Shown here: in pieces, positions 1 to 12,500 of the stretch
Layout of the letters: each line of letters opens with the position of its first letter
Position numbering within the stretch: position 1 is the first letter of the stretch
Assembly (NCBI GenBank): GCA_009602725.1
Contig: WELB01000146.1
Coordinates: 63,660-103,646 of the forward strand
DNA: 39,987 nucleotides
Reading direction: 5' to 3'
DNA from: Spirogloea muscicola
Lineage: Eukaryota; Streptophyta; Zygnematophyceae; Spirogloeales; Spirogloeaceae
Notes under the pieces: generated by a model
The model's input: the letters and a program-made list of their open reading frames with translations, nothing else
Databases searched by the model: none
Told to the model about the DNA's origin: nothing
Made by a program: the position numbers and the translations under genes

Positions 1-160
1 CTCCCTCCTCCCCCTCCCTCCTCCGCTCCCCCCTTCCGTGCGCACCTCGTGCCCTCGATTGTTACGTGCTGACTCGTTGTTACTGAGCGGGTCAGCTTAG
101 CAGCAGGTGATGAACATCTGTCAACGTGCTTGCCTTTGTACTTGGCCACTCGGGCCCTCC
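1..160 (+). mobile_element. 3' end of a decayed retroelement copy
   Basis: The window opens with a pyrimidine-rich stretch (1-50). After a TACTGAGCGGGTCA segment near 80 comes a tail (GTGCCTTTGTACTTGGCCA type) that closely matches the sequence after the stop codon of the copy ending at 36290, and more loosely 1004-1090. I read it as the 3' untranslated end of an element whose body lies outside the window. It is a fossil and too short to classify further. Confidence 0.5.
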
Positions 161-230
161 ATCACTCGATACACACTCCACTCCATGGCTGTCGTGAGGA
201 CGAGCTCGTTCCGCGAGGAAACTAAGAATG

Positions 231-1095
231 AAGGCTCTTCCAGTAGAGGGCGATGGCTGTGCTTGGCCAGCACAAAATGAAAGAATGAAGAAGAATATCG
301 GTGGAGCACACGAGGGACGGACAGCTATTCCTGAAGGCCGCAATGGCTGTGAAGGCCAGCCCAACGATATGAAGGCTGGCTTTCACAGTCGCTCCTTGCG
401 ATCAGCAGGAGCATCGTCCCTTGGAATGAAGTCAAGCAGCCATTGTAAAAGGGGCAATACCTGTGTCGCGGTTGTCACGGAAGCTTACAGAGGCCCAGCA
501 TCGACATGCTTTGCTGGCCATGTGACAATGAAGCGGCTGCTTAAGTCAAGCCAGAGTGCATACAGCAACTTTTGATGCTTCTGTGTTCACAGCATGCGAA
601 GCTGCCGGCTGGGCCCTCAAGGTCGCGCGTTGGGCAGTGCAGGAAATGGATAACGCAGCACCAGTTTGACTACCCCCGCAATGATCACCTCCTTCCAGCT
701 GCAGTTGACGCCTGGTATTGCATATAGGTCCTCATTTCCAAACTCTGCTTGAGACTGTTGCCAACCTAGGGTATGCATGTTGTGAGAGTGTGGCTTCCGG
801 TCAGGATGGGCTTGCCGGCAGCCATGCTGTCAATCTTGCACAGAACGACCACACTGCTGTGTGTCAGTCTGTCTGCAGTGGGCCCATGCTCTACTCAGGC
901 TATCTGCCCGGAAAGCTGGACAAGCTTTAGTTCGTGGCAGAGGGACCTCGCAACCTGCAGTCCAGCATTTGGGCATCGACTAGCGACCTTCACCTGCTGA
1001 CCAGCGCCTACTGAACGGGACCGCATAGCAGCAGGCGGCTTGCGTCTGTACATGTGCTTGCCCTTTCTTGTTGGCCGTTCTGGCTCTCCATCTCA
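231..1095 (+). mobile_element. Degenerate retroelement copy with C-terminal domain remnant
   Basis: Segments line up in order with the better preserved copy at 35.7-36.4 kb. They are a GGCTGGCTTTCACAG stretch (372-395), a VVTEAYRGPAST-like coding stretch (about 470-515), a DYPRNDHLLPAAVD-like stretch (about 668-712), and the 3' tail after about 1004. Two GGCTGTG...CCAGC hairpin modules lie at 240-275 and 348-362. No reverse transcriptase is present, so the copy is 5'-truncated. It is broken and old. The family is placed by resemblance to the C-terminal part of retroelement ORFs seen in algal and animal genomes; the class (LINE or other) is not settled. Confidence 0.55.
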
Positions 1096-1314
1096 CACAC
1101 CTTTTTCGTCCATAGCCGCCCTCGCCAACAAGGTCCGAGCTCCTGATCGCCACGCCCCTAACTTCGTGCCACTCTTGAGCCCTTGGCTCTGAGTTCGTCT
1201 GAACATACGTGGGCGCCCACATCAAGGGCCCCCACCTTCACTTCACCGTCGTTCACTTCAACGTCGAGTCCGCGGCGGCGGCAGCAAAGCCAGACCCTGA
1301 ACTTCGGTTTCGCA

Positions 1315-2584
1315 ATGACGCCGGCGGGCGATGCGGTGCTGGCCGGGAGCGCGGGCCAGGGCCTGTGGCTCGCCTCGTGGGCGCGCTACCTCGTGGGCGC
1401 CCGCCTCGCGCCGTTCGTCCCGACCCCGCACCACGTCGCCGCTGCCATGCTCGCGCTCGCCGCCGTCGGCCCCGGCGACGCCGTCCTCGACCTCGGCTGC
1501 GGCGACGGCCGCCTCCTCATTGCCGGTGTAAACCCAAAACCCAGCACCGTAAACCGTAAACTCTCATTGCCGCACTGCTGGCCGCAGCGAGGAGCCTTTG
1601 CTGAGCTTCTCTCGTCAGTGACCAATCGCTGAACGCCTGCGGTGGCGGGGGTGGCGGCAGCTGCGAAGCTGCACGGCTCGCGGGGCCACGGCGTGGAGCT
1701 CGACCCTAAGCTCCTGGCGGCAGCCCAGAAGGCCGTCTCGCAGCAGGGCCTGGGCGATGCCGTCACGCTCTCGCTCCAGGACGCCGAGCGTGCCGACCTC
1801 TCCACAGCCTCCGTTGGTGAGAGCCCTCCACCATCGCTGTAGCTGACTGTTGGCCACTAGATATTAGGGTTTTGGGTTGGGGTTTAGGGTTTAGGATTTA
1901 GGGTTTAGGGTAGGGTTAAGGGCTTAGGCTTCGTCTTTGTCGTCTAACGGCTGGCAATGGGGTGTGCCCTGGGGGCAGTGACGCTGTACCTGAGCGAGCG
2001 CGGTAACCGGCGGCTCCTCCCCCGCTTGCGCCAGCAGGTCTCACACCCCTTGACTCTACCTCACTGGAAGCTTTGTAACCTGGACTCGCAGCCCAGCTTC
2101 CCCCACACCCGGCCGGCAGGCCAAATCCTCCTGCTGAACCCTATAACCTAACCCCTAAACCCCTAAATCTTAAACCCCTAATCCCCTAAACTCGAAAACC
2201 TAAAACCAATGTAAAGCTATGCCTGCGCATTCCCAGCTTTCAACGGGAAGCAGCAGCATCGAGTGCCAGCCAGATTGAGTCGTGGATCCTGCACTTACTC
2301 CATCTGGGGCTTGACAAACGTTTGGTGAAGCAAGGCCTGTGGCCTGCGTGGCCAACTACGCATCTGAGTGGCGGTGCCAGCAACCCTAGCGACCCTGCGT
2401 CCTATCTCACTGCAGCTACTTAACTCTCACTGCAACGACCATGTCGCAGTTGCGCCTTGAGGCGAGGGTGGTGTCCTTCTGCTGGAGCTTTGGCAACGAC
2501 GTTGTGCCCTCAGCCGTGCGGCATGTCGATGGTATCCCCCTCTATTTGTATACCGCCCAGGCCCTCCGAGCGCCTCCGCTGTGA
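1315..2584 (+). CDS. FAM173/ATPSCKMT-like SAM-dependent methyltransferase
   Basis: Spliced exons 1315-1525, 1661-1816, 1979-2037 and 2450-2584 give 186 residues with the frame intact. The N-terminal half has a PFVPTPHHVAAAMLALA segment, then the SAM-binding motif DLGCGDGRLLIAAAK (about residues 58-72), the acidic GVELDP loop, and a VVTLYLSERGNRRLLPRL strand-helix. It ends with ARVVSFCWSFG and IPLYLYT strands. This order is that of the FAM173 lysine methyltransferases, whose animal members (ATPSCKMT, FAM173A) modify mitochondrial ATP synthase subunit c and the ADP/ATP carrier. The substrate here is unknown. The ATG at 1315 is the first in frame; the frame is open upstream without another ATG. 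Introns 2 and 3 carry telomere-like repeats. It converges on the phytochrome gene ending at 3578. Confidence 0.82.
1861..1928 (+). repeat. Telomere-like TTTAGGG repeats in methyltransferase intron 2
   Basis: Degenerate G-strand repeats (GGGTTTAGGG, GGATTTAGGG, GGGTAGGG) fill most of the intron between exons 2 and 3. The unit matches the plant-type telomere TTTAGGG with substitutions and spacing errors, so this is an interstitial telomeric sequence, not a chromosome end. Confidence 0.8.
2136..2212 (+). repeat. Telomere-like CCCTAAA repeats in methyltransferase intron 3
   Basis: C-strand repeats (CCCCTAAACCCCTAAA, then CTTAAACCCC and CCCCTAAACTC variants) lie in the intron after the 59-nt exon 3. 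The orientation is opposite to the block in intron 2, so the two blocks are complementary in the pre-mRNA. Confidence 0.8.
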
Positions 2585-3577
2585 AGACCGATGTCACAGT
2601 GGATTTTGTGTCGTGAGCGACCCTAAGAAATCAAGCCTGAGTATGTACGGGAGTTCCACAATGGGGCAACGTCAGCTAGTGCAGGTAAGCACACAGTTAC
2701 TTACGGGCCTACATTCACAATTGCGAATTGCCTGGATTCTGCTTGCCAGCTGCCTCCAACCTGCTGGAGATGCACTGCTTGCTGTGAACATTACAGAGGG
2801 TGACATGACACTGATCACCTGGAGATTCAGAGATTGCCAGTTCCAGGTACAAGTAACTACATGCATAGCAAATGCACGCTCTTACTTGTGCAAGGCTACG
2901 GTTGCTTGTAGTGAGGCTAATTCAAGTTGTGCTGTTGTGGCCTCCTTTGAAAACATTGAATCAACGACTTCGCCCATCAACTTGGCTGTCAAGCCGCCCG
3001 CCCGCGCCCTGGGCGGGCCACTTGCTCGTCAAGCAGCTAGCGGCCTTGTAGCTTGGCGATTTAGAAAGTGCGCAATGGTAACCATACTTATCACAGCTCC
3101 GTGCTGCTATTAGTGCCAAAAGACAACTGGCGGTGTGCAATTTAAGCAAGATCAGCGAGGCTTGCTGACCACGTAGCCTACTTCAGATGCAGTAAGTTTG
3201 AGCTGTAAAGAGCTGTGTGGACTTGAATGACTGGATCTCTGGAGCTGGTGTTGCACCTGGCACGTGGCCCCCTTCACCTGCTCCGAGTATTGTAAGAAGA
3301 AGAAGAGGGTGAGAGGAACTAGAGCAAGCACTGGTCTTATAATGCTGATTCCCGCTGCTGAAGCACCGAAGGACATATACACATCCGCATGCCTTGAGAG
3401 TGGAGCACCGTATACGACAGAGTTCCAAGCTCAGCTTGCCAGAGGTAGCAAGGACAACCAGCACCAATTTGCACTACCACAGTAGTCACACGGGAGACGA
3501 AGCTCCAGAATGAAACAAGAGGGAACGCAACCCACGACTGCACATCACCTAAGTCCCATGGGGCTCGGGGACCCTGC
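2585..3577. other. Convergent intergenic spacer
   Basis: This is the gap between the methyltransferase stop and the stop of PhyL, presumably holding both 3' untranslated regions. A 218-codon open frame on the plus strand (2457-3113) overlaps methyltransferase exon 4 out of frame and resembles nothing. A perfect 8-bp GC hairpin (GCCCGCCC / GGGCGGGC, 7-nt loop) sits at 2996-3018. I see no gene. Confidence 0.6.
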
Positions 3578-6500
3578 TTAATCAACAGGCGGGCTTGGTA
3601 AGGAGGGAGGCGTGAAGGCATGCGTGGCAGCAATGAGTGCGCTCCTCGTTGCAGCACGCAGCGTCTCGCCAAGCGTGCTGAGACGCGGCGCAGAGCCCCA
3701 CTGCGTGAGCGACCCCAGCAGCCGGTTGCCATTGTGAGGGTCGAGGAGGTGTATTTGCAGGAGCACGGCGGCCTCCTTGGCCTCCACAACCTCACGTACC
3801 ACTTGCACGGCCACCCTCCCGCCATAGATCGCCTCCAGGTGCCGCAGTGCATTGTGCGCGGCAACATCCGCCACTGAGGCCGCCTCCGCTAGCCTCAAGT
3901 CGCTTGCCTCTCCGTGCTGAGCTGCTTGTGGCTGCTCCCACTGTCTGTCTTGGTAATTGACTGCCGGAGTATATGAAGTGCCTGCCTCTTGGTCGCTCTC
4001 CACCCCACCGAGGCGTTCCGACACCGTCACTAGCGGCGATCTGGTTTCAGCAGCTGCAGACGAGCCAACTGCCGGCTCCTCGCTCACCTCCGCCAGCTCC
4101 CGGGCATGCAGCATTGTGGGGCCCATCACTGGCGCCACACGAAGCTCCTCCTTGGAGCTCCACTCACCCACATTCGTGTATATGACGCCGCGCTTGCTGC
4201 TCTCCAGCTCCGCGGCATCCTTACTGAGGAGCGCTGTTGAGAGCGTGCTCGTCGACGTGGGCGCCAGTTGTAGGGGAAGCTCCAGGTCGAGCGAGAAGCA
4301 CGAGCCGACACCCAGTCGAGACTCGCAGGTCACCTTGCCACCCATGAGGCGAGCAAGCTTGTGACAGACAACGAGCCCCAAACCGCTCATGCCAAACGAC
4401 CTCCTGCATGCAACAGGCATGGAAATGATCAACAGGCAATGCAAGAAGAGACATGCACTTAGCCTTGCATGCTCAGCAACAGAGACTCCCTTGATCATCA
4501 CACCAATCATGCTGCCATTGCACCTCCTCCATGAGAGGAGTTGGCTTCCTTAACACGGCACGTACCGATTGTTTGGATGATCCACTGGTGGCTGTTCTGG
4601 CACCTGGAAAATGTTTTCCTGCTGTTCAGCTGACATTCCCTTGCCAGAGTCTGAGACTTTGATGAGGAATCTGAAGCTGCCTGGCTTCTGTGGCTCAGCT
4701 GCCTGGAGCTTGATCTCCACCCACCCGTGAGTCGTGTAATCTACTGCGTTCCTTGCAAAGTTGGCAATGATTTGCTGCACGCGGAGGCCATCGCCTTTGA
4801 CGCAGATGTTGGCGCACGCTGGGTCCATGACGCAGTACAGCTGAAGTCCCTTCTCAAACGCGGCAAAGGCCTCCTGTGCAGACGAGGAAGGCGGAAAGTC
4901 ACCAACCAACTCGTGAGTTACCTAATAGGCAAGGATACGTTGAACTCCACCACTTCTACGGCACAACAAGCGCAAGCTTGATCAGATGCCACTGACCTGC
5001 GCAAGGACCGCCTCCAGGACTTCCTCTAGAAGGAACTCGAGCTCGTCAAACTCCAGTTTTCCTTCCTCTATCTTGCTCAGATCTAGCACGTCGTCTACCA
5101 CTTGCCGCAGATACTTTCTGGTGACCCAGAGGAGCTGGGTTAAGGAGATGGCTGAATAAGACAGCATCCAAGATGCACAAAAATCTACTCACAAGAGTTG
5201 CAAGCCAATGAATGTGAAAACTTTCTCTGTACTTTTCTGCATACCCGCAAGTAGCAGTAGTAAGAACAAGATCTCGCTGCTCAGAAGTCATATTGGTGTC
5301 TTCCATGAAGCTGATGCTGCTCAATATGCCATTGAGAGGATTGCGTATCTGTAAAGACAGGAAGCTGTTGACATGAGATTTTGCTGCCCATCTTGGATAC
5401 TCAACCTGGGATTGGCTATTAGGAGCATGCATGTTGCATGTCAAGAAGTAGCTATCGCTTAGGTGACCAATTTGCAACTGGACTGATGGGCACTGCCTTG
5501 AAGACATAACATGCACCTGACAGGCTTCTGTTTACAGAACACCAAATAAAGCTATGAGATATGGATGGTGTAAAGGGTAGACAAGTTGCGATGTCGTACT
5601 TCATGACAGAGGCAGGCTAGCTGCATCGTCTTTGCCTGTGATGCAGCCTCAGCAACTATTCTGACAGCGGAGGCATTCTCGGCTGCCCTTCTCTCCAACA
5701 TGTCTTGCATGAAGCACGTGGCTCCAACAGGCTCCCCATTCTCTCCTTTCCTGTTGCAAGCAAGGCAACAAAGCTTAATAAAGACGCAAGTCACTAGTAT
5801 GACATTACCTTTGCTGATGGGGAGAGTGTGAAATTCAAAGTACTGTTTGTGCACGTCTACAATGTATTGTAGCTTCATGCACCCACATGATACAATTTAT
5901 GACACTTCATGCACACCTCAACCGTCCTGCTGACCATGTCCAGACAAACAGCACGCAGCCGTCAAGACCTAGGGTCTCAGGTACCTGCTAATGATGTGCA
6001 TCAGTGTGTCCATCTGCTTCCCGTCTCGAGTTTGAAAGTGAAACTCATGATTGCGTGAATCCTGTCCATGCAGAGCCTGGCATAGGCCAATTTCGAAGCT
6101 CACAAGCGAGTCCTGCCAGAAAGTGAAAACAGTCTCATCAGTCTGCTAATACTGATCTGCCGAGTCACTATAGGTTGGGCCTCGTGCAACTGTAGCATGT
6201 GGATGTCAAGTCCTGTACCACCTGCATTGTCACACTGTAGTCGTACCTCTGCCTCTCTAAACAAGCCCAACATCACCAAATTCCTGGAAGGACTTGAGGT
6301 ATTGTCGATCATGCTTAAGACTTACTGGTTCTGGCACCATGATCATGGGGGAGCTGCTAAGAACTTCCCCCACTAGACGTTTGCCCAGGACTTCATCCCG
6401 CCTCAAGCCACTTATCTTCTCCATACTCGCATTCCACTCACAAACGCGCCAGGTCTCATCAATTGCAAACACTAGCATGTCAGCCTGGTCCAACAGCGAG

Positions 6501-9500
6501 CTCGTTTCCTCCAGCCCCACAGTAACCTGTTAACGCACCAAGTATTAGTTCCAAGTCAAGTCCTTAAGAGAGAAAGTGACCCACAGCCCGGGACAGACCC
6601 AGAATACTGGCAGGAATATTAGTGCATGGAACACTAATACAAGCTGGGTAGGTACGTAAGGACTAACGTTGCCCGCAAGGAGCTTGATGGTACTGATATC
6701 CTGGCCCACCATACGAACACCAAGCAGGTTACCATGAACATCATGGTGACCATAGAAGGTACTCAGAAGGTGCAGCTTCCGGTCAAGTGGTCCGTTTTCC
6801 TTGGTGCAAGCCTGAAGGCACAGATCCACTGGCTCTACTTCGACTCCTTCGATCACCTTGTTCAAGGCTATCTTGAAGTCATCTCTTGACTCTTCACAGA
6901 GTACCGCATCGAGAAACTTGTGTCCTACTACATTTTCCTGCACTCGCAAGTAAAAGTAGAAGAATAAGTTGGCAGGTGTACGCAGGCAATGGCCAAGCTT
7001 TAGCTTGGGATTTACCACATCACAACTGTAACAGTTCAGCGCTTGGACTGCGATTTACCCACCACTTGCGCGCAACAGCACATATATCACGAGCATTGTA
7101 CCTTGCTGCGCTTGGTCAACTCTGACGCCTTCATGTTCCATTCCAAGACTTCCCCAGCTCCTGAGAGGCCAATGATGGGAGTCTTTGCAGTCTCCATTTC
7201 AGTCTGGAGATTGCGAGCCACATCCAACAGCTGCTTCTGAACCTTCAAACGCTCCTGATTCAATCTTGTCTGCAAATAACGTCATCAAGTGTTCAAATCA
7301 AGAGTGCCTACATATATCTGCTTCACAAATCTCTGACTTGCTCCATAGCTGGGGCTAATATACAGGTGCTTCCTGTCCCTGCTGGAAGGCTGAAGCAATG
7401 GACGAGTGAAGCAACTATCTCATTGATATATACAAAATTAAGGTGCTATTAAATATCGCATCTGTGCTAAGGACACTAAGGAGGTCTTCTTATGATGTTG
7501 ATTAATGCCTAGGTTTTTGCTCAACACTGGCCAGTCACACTTGCTAGATGTCAGATCAGTACACACCTGAATTTTCAATCGGAGATCATTCACAGCAGGA
7601 TCAGGAAGAGAGTCCCGTACAATCAGCTTGAGACCTTGCATTGCATCAACCTGCACTATGAAGGTTACAATCTTGTCTTAGTCATAGCACCTCACTACTG
7701 GAATGACCACTGGAATGACCACTTCCTGCATAGTGCTCAATAGTTGGCTGACCTCACTGTCCTCCCATGGAGAGCTCTGCTGGCCTGCAACCTCCAAGAA
7801 TGCATCAAAAGATAGACGGGGGTGCATATTTGCGCCCTCCTTGACTTTGTGGGAAGCCTTGTCTCCAGCCCACTTGATGGTCTTGGTGATGCCTGGACAA
7901 AGTGGAGATGCTGCCCGTAAGCACCAACTTATAGCACGTCCATGTGCTGCAAACCCTTATGCTCATCAAGGCATGAAGTTCAAGGAGGTATTGTGATGAT
8001 TTGTCCGTGCAGTCTATTCTGCATAAGGTGCATACAAGCTTACCAGTGCGGAACCACATGAGAAAGTCCCCTTTTCCTGAGATTGGAGTGGCAGCAAGTC
8101 CACAGACAGCAGGAGCTATCTCTAAGGCACGTGGGTATCCAGCTACTTCAAGGCTGCTGCTCACAAAGACACTGTCCTCTGGCGCCTTCATATCTGTCAT
8201 CCACTTGGCCAAATCCAGGATCTGCAATGCCACACATTGCTTATGATATGAGAATATGGTATGCACATAACAACAAAGACATTTGCACAGTGAAGTCACT
8301 CTGGGGAAAAAGCAATGACCCTAGCAGCCAAGCAGGAAGTCTTTGAAACGATAGATGCCAACCTGTTCTTCACTTGGAGCAGAGCCAAGAGGGTAGACCT
8401 TGCCAGCATGGATAAGAGCTGCTCCATCAGCTGGGACCTGACAATGGAAGGTCAATTGCAGCAAGCTTTATCAAACCCGTCAACAAAACTCAGATCAAAG
8501 GTTCCTCTTTTGAATGCATGGGAGTATACTCATAGCCATGACACGATGGACTACTCACCAAGTCAAGAATGTTGGGCTTTTGTTTGATAAGACCAAGCGG
8601 AGCGTCTCTAGTAAGCATCCCACAAAGGACTGCCTGCGTCTGAGTAATTCGCTTATCTTTCACATCCTCGGCTGACTCAATTTCCGTTGTTAACTTCAAA
8701 GCAAATGCCTGCACGCAATTGTAATGAAGGGGGAGAAACATTATTGTATATGAAGAAAGATCCAACCACAATTGGACAAGTCCATCAGCACCATGTTGTT
8801 GATTGACTACCTACACTTAACTGCTGCACACAGATCAGCTAGATGATGCAGTCTTGAAATTATGAGGGGCCTGCTCATCACTTTCCCCTGCTTCTATAAG
8901 AAGAAGGCATCATAGCACGATGTAGTGCAAACAAGGTGGTCTCTCGGCATGTAGACATGCATACCTGAATGATGAAGTCACAGGCATACCGCTGAGGGTA
9001 CGGCAAGACACGCTTGCCAGAGTGGTGGTGGCAAACAACAAGGCCCCAAAGCTTCGGCGATCGCGTCTGAGCAACATTGACGACCACTGCCATAACCAGC
9101 GAGGCTTGGCAACCCATGTTCTTCGAGTACTCCTTGTGGCAGCCAGCAACTCCTGAGCTCGCCATCCAGAGGTCAGTTTAATGCGTCAAATTGGATGCAC
9201 TTGAGCTGGATACACAAGTAACCAGTTTAATTTTGTTATTTTATGCCCTCATTGTACTCTCATTGTGTGGCTGGTAATGACAGCTAGCAACATGCAGAAC
9301 ACAGAGTATGCCAGCCAAGACTTGAGTACATCATTGCAACCTCGCATAGTAGATCGTGATAAGATGATGGGCTTCTCCAAGGAAGGGTGTTGTATGATGT
9401 CAATATTAACGCCGTCCATGTCTGAGATGAGCCGTAAGCGCACTTGTACAAACATCTCCCTTGCTGCCTACAAAAGCATCCAAACAGACCTTGCTTAAAG

Positions 9501-12500
9501 TCAAAATGCAGCAAGACAAGGGCACCCATACAGCTGCAAGAAGCAAATTGAAGCTGTGCGCACGTGTACACACAAACAGCAGCTTACAGCAACTGTACAG
9601 CATCTGCAAGATTCAACCACTCACAGCAACATCAAGTGTTTGAGGCCTTACCTGGGGCACATCATTTGCAGGGTAATGAAGACCAAGCAGAGTAGGTAGC
9701 CAGTCTTCCATAGCATCGGCAATGACCTACGGGACATACTTTGTACATCAAGGAGGTAAGGACTCGTACACAAATACGCGACAAAAGGCATAGCTTCGGC
9801 TTGTAACCTAGCAAAACTGCATTGTGCAGCGCGTCAGGGACAACACAATGAGCGCAACCATCTCAAACTTCAACTTGTTCTACACATTACAGGCAGGGGA
9901 GAATATCTAGAAGGGCAATGGCACCTCTCCATGCTGATCCTCGTGGAACTTGTACACCATGACTCTATCATAAGCAGAGAGGGCCTTTATTTCCTGGTTC
10001 ACAATGTACAGTTGCCAAATGCATAAGGCGCTTACGACGGCAGACATATGTTGGAATGAAGTACAGCAGCTGTGGCAGTATCGCTATAGAGGCTACTCAG
10101 CAATGCTGGACACCTTGCAAACTTCTTATCAATGGAAAGCTTCACATTCTCTAGGCTTAAGCTCCAAGGCTGCAAGGCTGCAAGACTTCAAATTCAAGGC
10201 TTTGAGTCGTCAAGGCTACAAAGCTTCAGGCTTCAAGGCTTCAAGGCTTCAAGGCTTCAAGGCTTCAAGGCTTCAAGGTTTCAAAGCTTAAGGCTTCAAA
10301 GCTTAGAGGCTTCAAGGCTTCAAGGCTTCGAGGCTTCGAGGCTTCGAGGCTTCGAGGCTTCGAGGCTTCGAGGCTTCGAGGCTTCGAGGCTTCGAGGCTA
10401 CAAGGCTTAAGGCTTAGGGCTTCCAGATCTCAAGGCTTCAAAGGTCAAAGCCTTCGAGGCTTTTTTGCAATACTTGGTCACCGACAAAGGCTGTAATGAG
10501 CACCTTAGCAACCGTTTCAGCCAAGTCGCTAATCTCAGCAGAAGACATAGCCTGCAATTTTGCGATGCTGGCACTCGCCCTGTCGTGTTTCTCCAGAGCT
10601 CTTTCCTCCATCTCGTTTGCCTCTGTCACAGCTCAAAAGAGATTAGCAGTGTAAGCAACTCCCGTTGCTTGTCTGACATGTACCTCAAACTGTTGTCTGC
10701 CTCTGCCTGCACTGTCCACCTTATGAGTATATCATCAATTTCATTCCTTCTACTTCATCGGGACTTGTTGTCCACATGAAGGAGAAAGACATGAAACCAG
10801 CAGAGGCAGTCAGCAGTAATTTCCATACCTTCTGCTGCAATTGGCTCAAGATCAATGACAACACCTTCTTGCAACCTATGCATTATAGCATAGATTGGCC
10901 GCCCTGAAGCATAAATGAGCAGCAACAAGTAACCAAACAACATTTAGTAAGTAAACTTGAATGCTCCAGCCCGAAGGGGCATACAGGCTGTAGCTTTGCA
11001 ACGAGCATGTCAGACCTCTGCGTGAGCAGACATTCATATATGGTGCTACTCAATTGTCCAAACCAAGGCTGTCAAGAGCTCACGTGCTTTTGCCGTCCTG
11101 ACGACCAATGGATTTGCTATACTGATATCATCGTAGGTGAAAGCCGTCTCAAAGGCATTTGGTGACTGAAGACAAGCACACATGTGAAGCTCAGTACACA
11201 TTTATGTATATTAAAGGACCAATGAGCGGCAGCAAGCATCGGCAAGCTTGCTTGTGCTAGTGGTGATGGAGTCAAGCCTGAGAAGGAAACCCATGCCACG
11301 TAGTACCTTCGCACCAATGATGCAGAACATGGCAGCCATGTTAGAAAGGGTACAGATTTGATAGTGCTGGCAAGAAGAGGCAGAATGCTTACATCACTGA
11401 TCAGGAAGGATCGAACGTCCCGGCCCAGCAGCGCCTGCACTGGCTGACCTTCAAACTCCTCATCCACGTAGTGCCACACATTTTCAGCTGCAGCTAAGAT
11501 CTGCATGGTTGCCAGTTGCAACAGCATTACAGCCCTAAGAGGCGTGTAATTGTTGTAGTGCATTTATGCAAGACTTAGAGGCCTTATGTTTACAGAATTC
11601 CAAGCCCTTCAGCAAATCCATTACTGTGCCACTGTCTGTGTGAAAAATCTATAGGTGCTGCAATAAATAAACAGGGACGCTGCTAAGCTATTTGATGATC
11701 TTTTCAGTACTCTTCAGTACTCTTCAGTCCTCTTACTCAGACTTTCAGTTCACGTCTTCGATGCCAGCTAGCAAGACATACTGGATGCCACAGTTGTCGA
11801 CGGCCTGTCTGTCACCTAGACATGCACTGGAGATGCAACAATCATGTGTGCTGAAGATTACCGCAACCGAATTGGGAGTGCCAACCTACTGTGCATCCCA
11901 TTTCCAAGTCGAAGCCTGAACAAAGGCAGAGCTGTGACCTGAAACTGCTCGTTGACCATTAGCAGAGTGCCGTGAGGCTGGATGAAGCCAGGGCGCTGCA
12001 TGTGCTGCAAATAAGCAGCCACGTCGACCTCCGTTGCAGCATCTGGTAGGTCCTCCATGTGCCTGCTCGACTCCTGAACGCGATTTCTGACTGGCATCTG
12101 CAGTAGGAAAAGGAGCAAAGGCCTCTCCTGCTCATTTCAGACTATGTACGAGGGTCATGCCCACAACTTCACCAATAGCCACGTGCCTGGGACCATCTAC
12201 CACATCTCAGAGCACGCACTCTGTAAGTCTGTCAATTTATTACAGACGACACAGTCTGTATACTGTGACAGGACCATTTCCTGGAGCTGCACAGGACCTC
12301 TGGCTGAGATGATGCCTGTGCAGCATGCCATCGGCACTTGCTGCCCTCTTTCTGTGGAACAGTGTCACGATGCTGCACACTTACTGCTAAGCCGCTGCAT
12401 TCCATCTACCCTCCTCAGAAAACAGTCTGAAAAGAGCTCGACTGTTTCAATCGCGCAAGCAAATTGCCCTTCTAAAATGGACCACACTTGAGCAGGTGCC

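Noticed and set aside
2457-3113. 218-codon plus-strand frame after the methyltransferase
   Set aside because: It overlaps methyltransferase exon 4 out of frame, and its remaining sequence matches no family.
6230-6290. A possible 21-nt microexon in PhyL between exons 18 and 19
   Set aside because: Direct joining of exons 18 and 19 keeps the frame and matches the PhyR junction exactly, so no extra exon is needed.
10004-10410. Open frames over the 8-bp array
   Set aside because: They are products of a stop-free tandem repeat inside a phytochrome intron.
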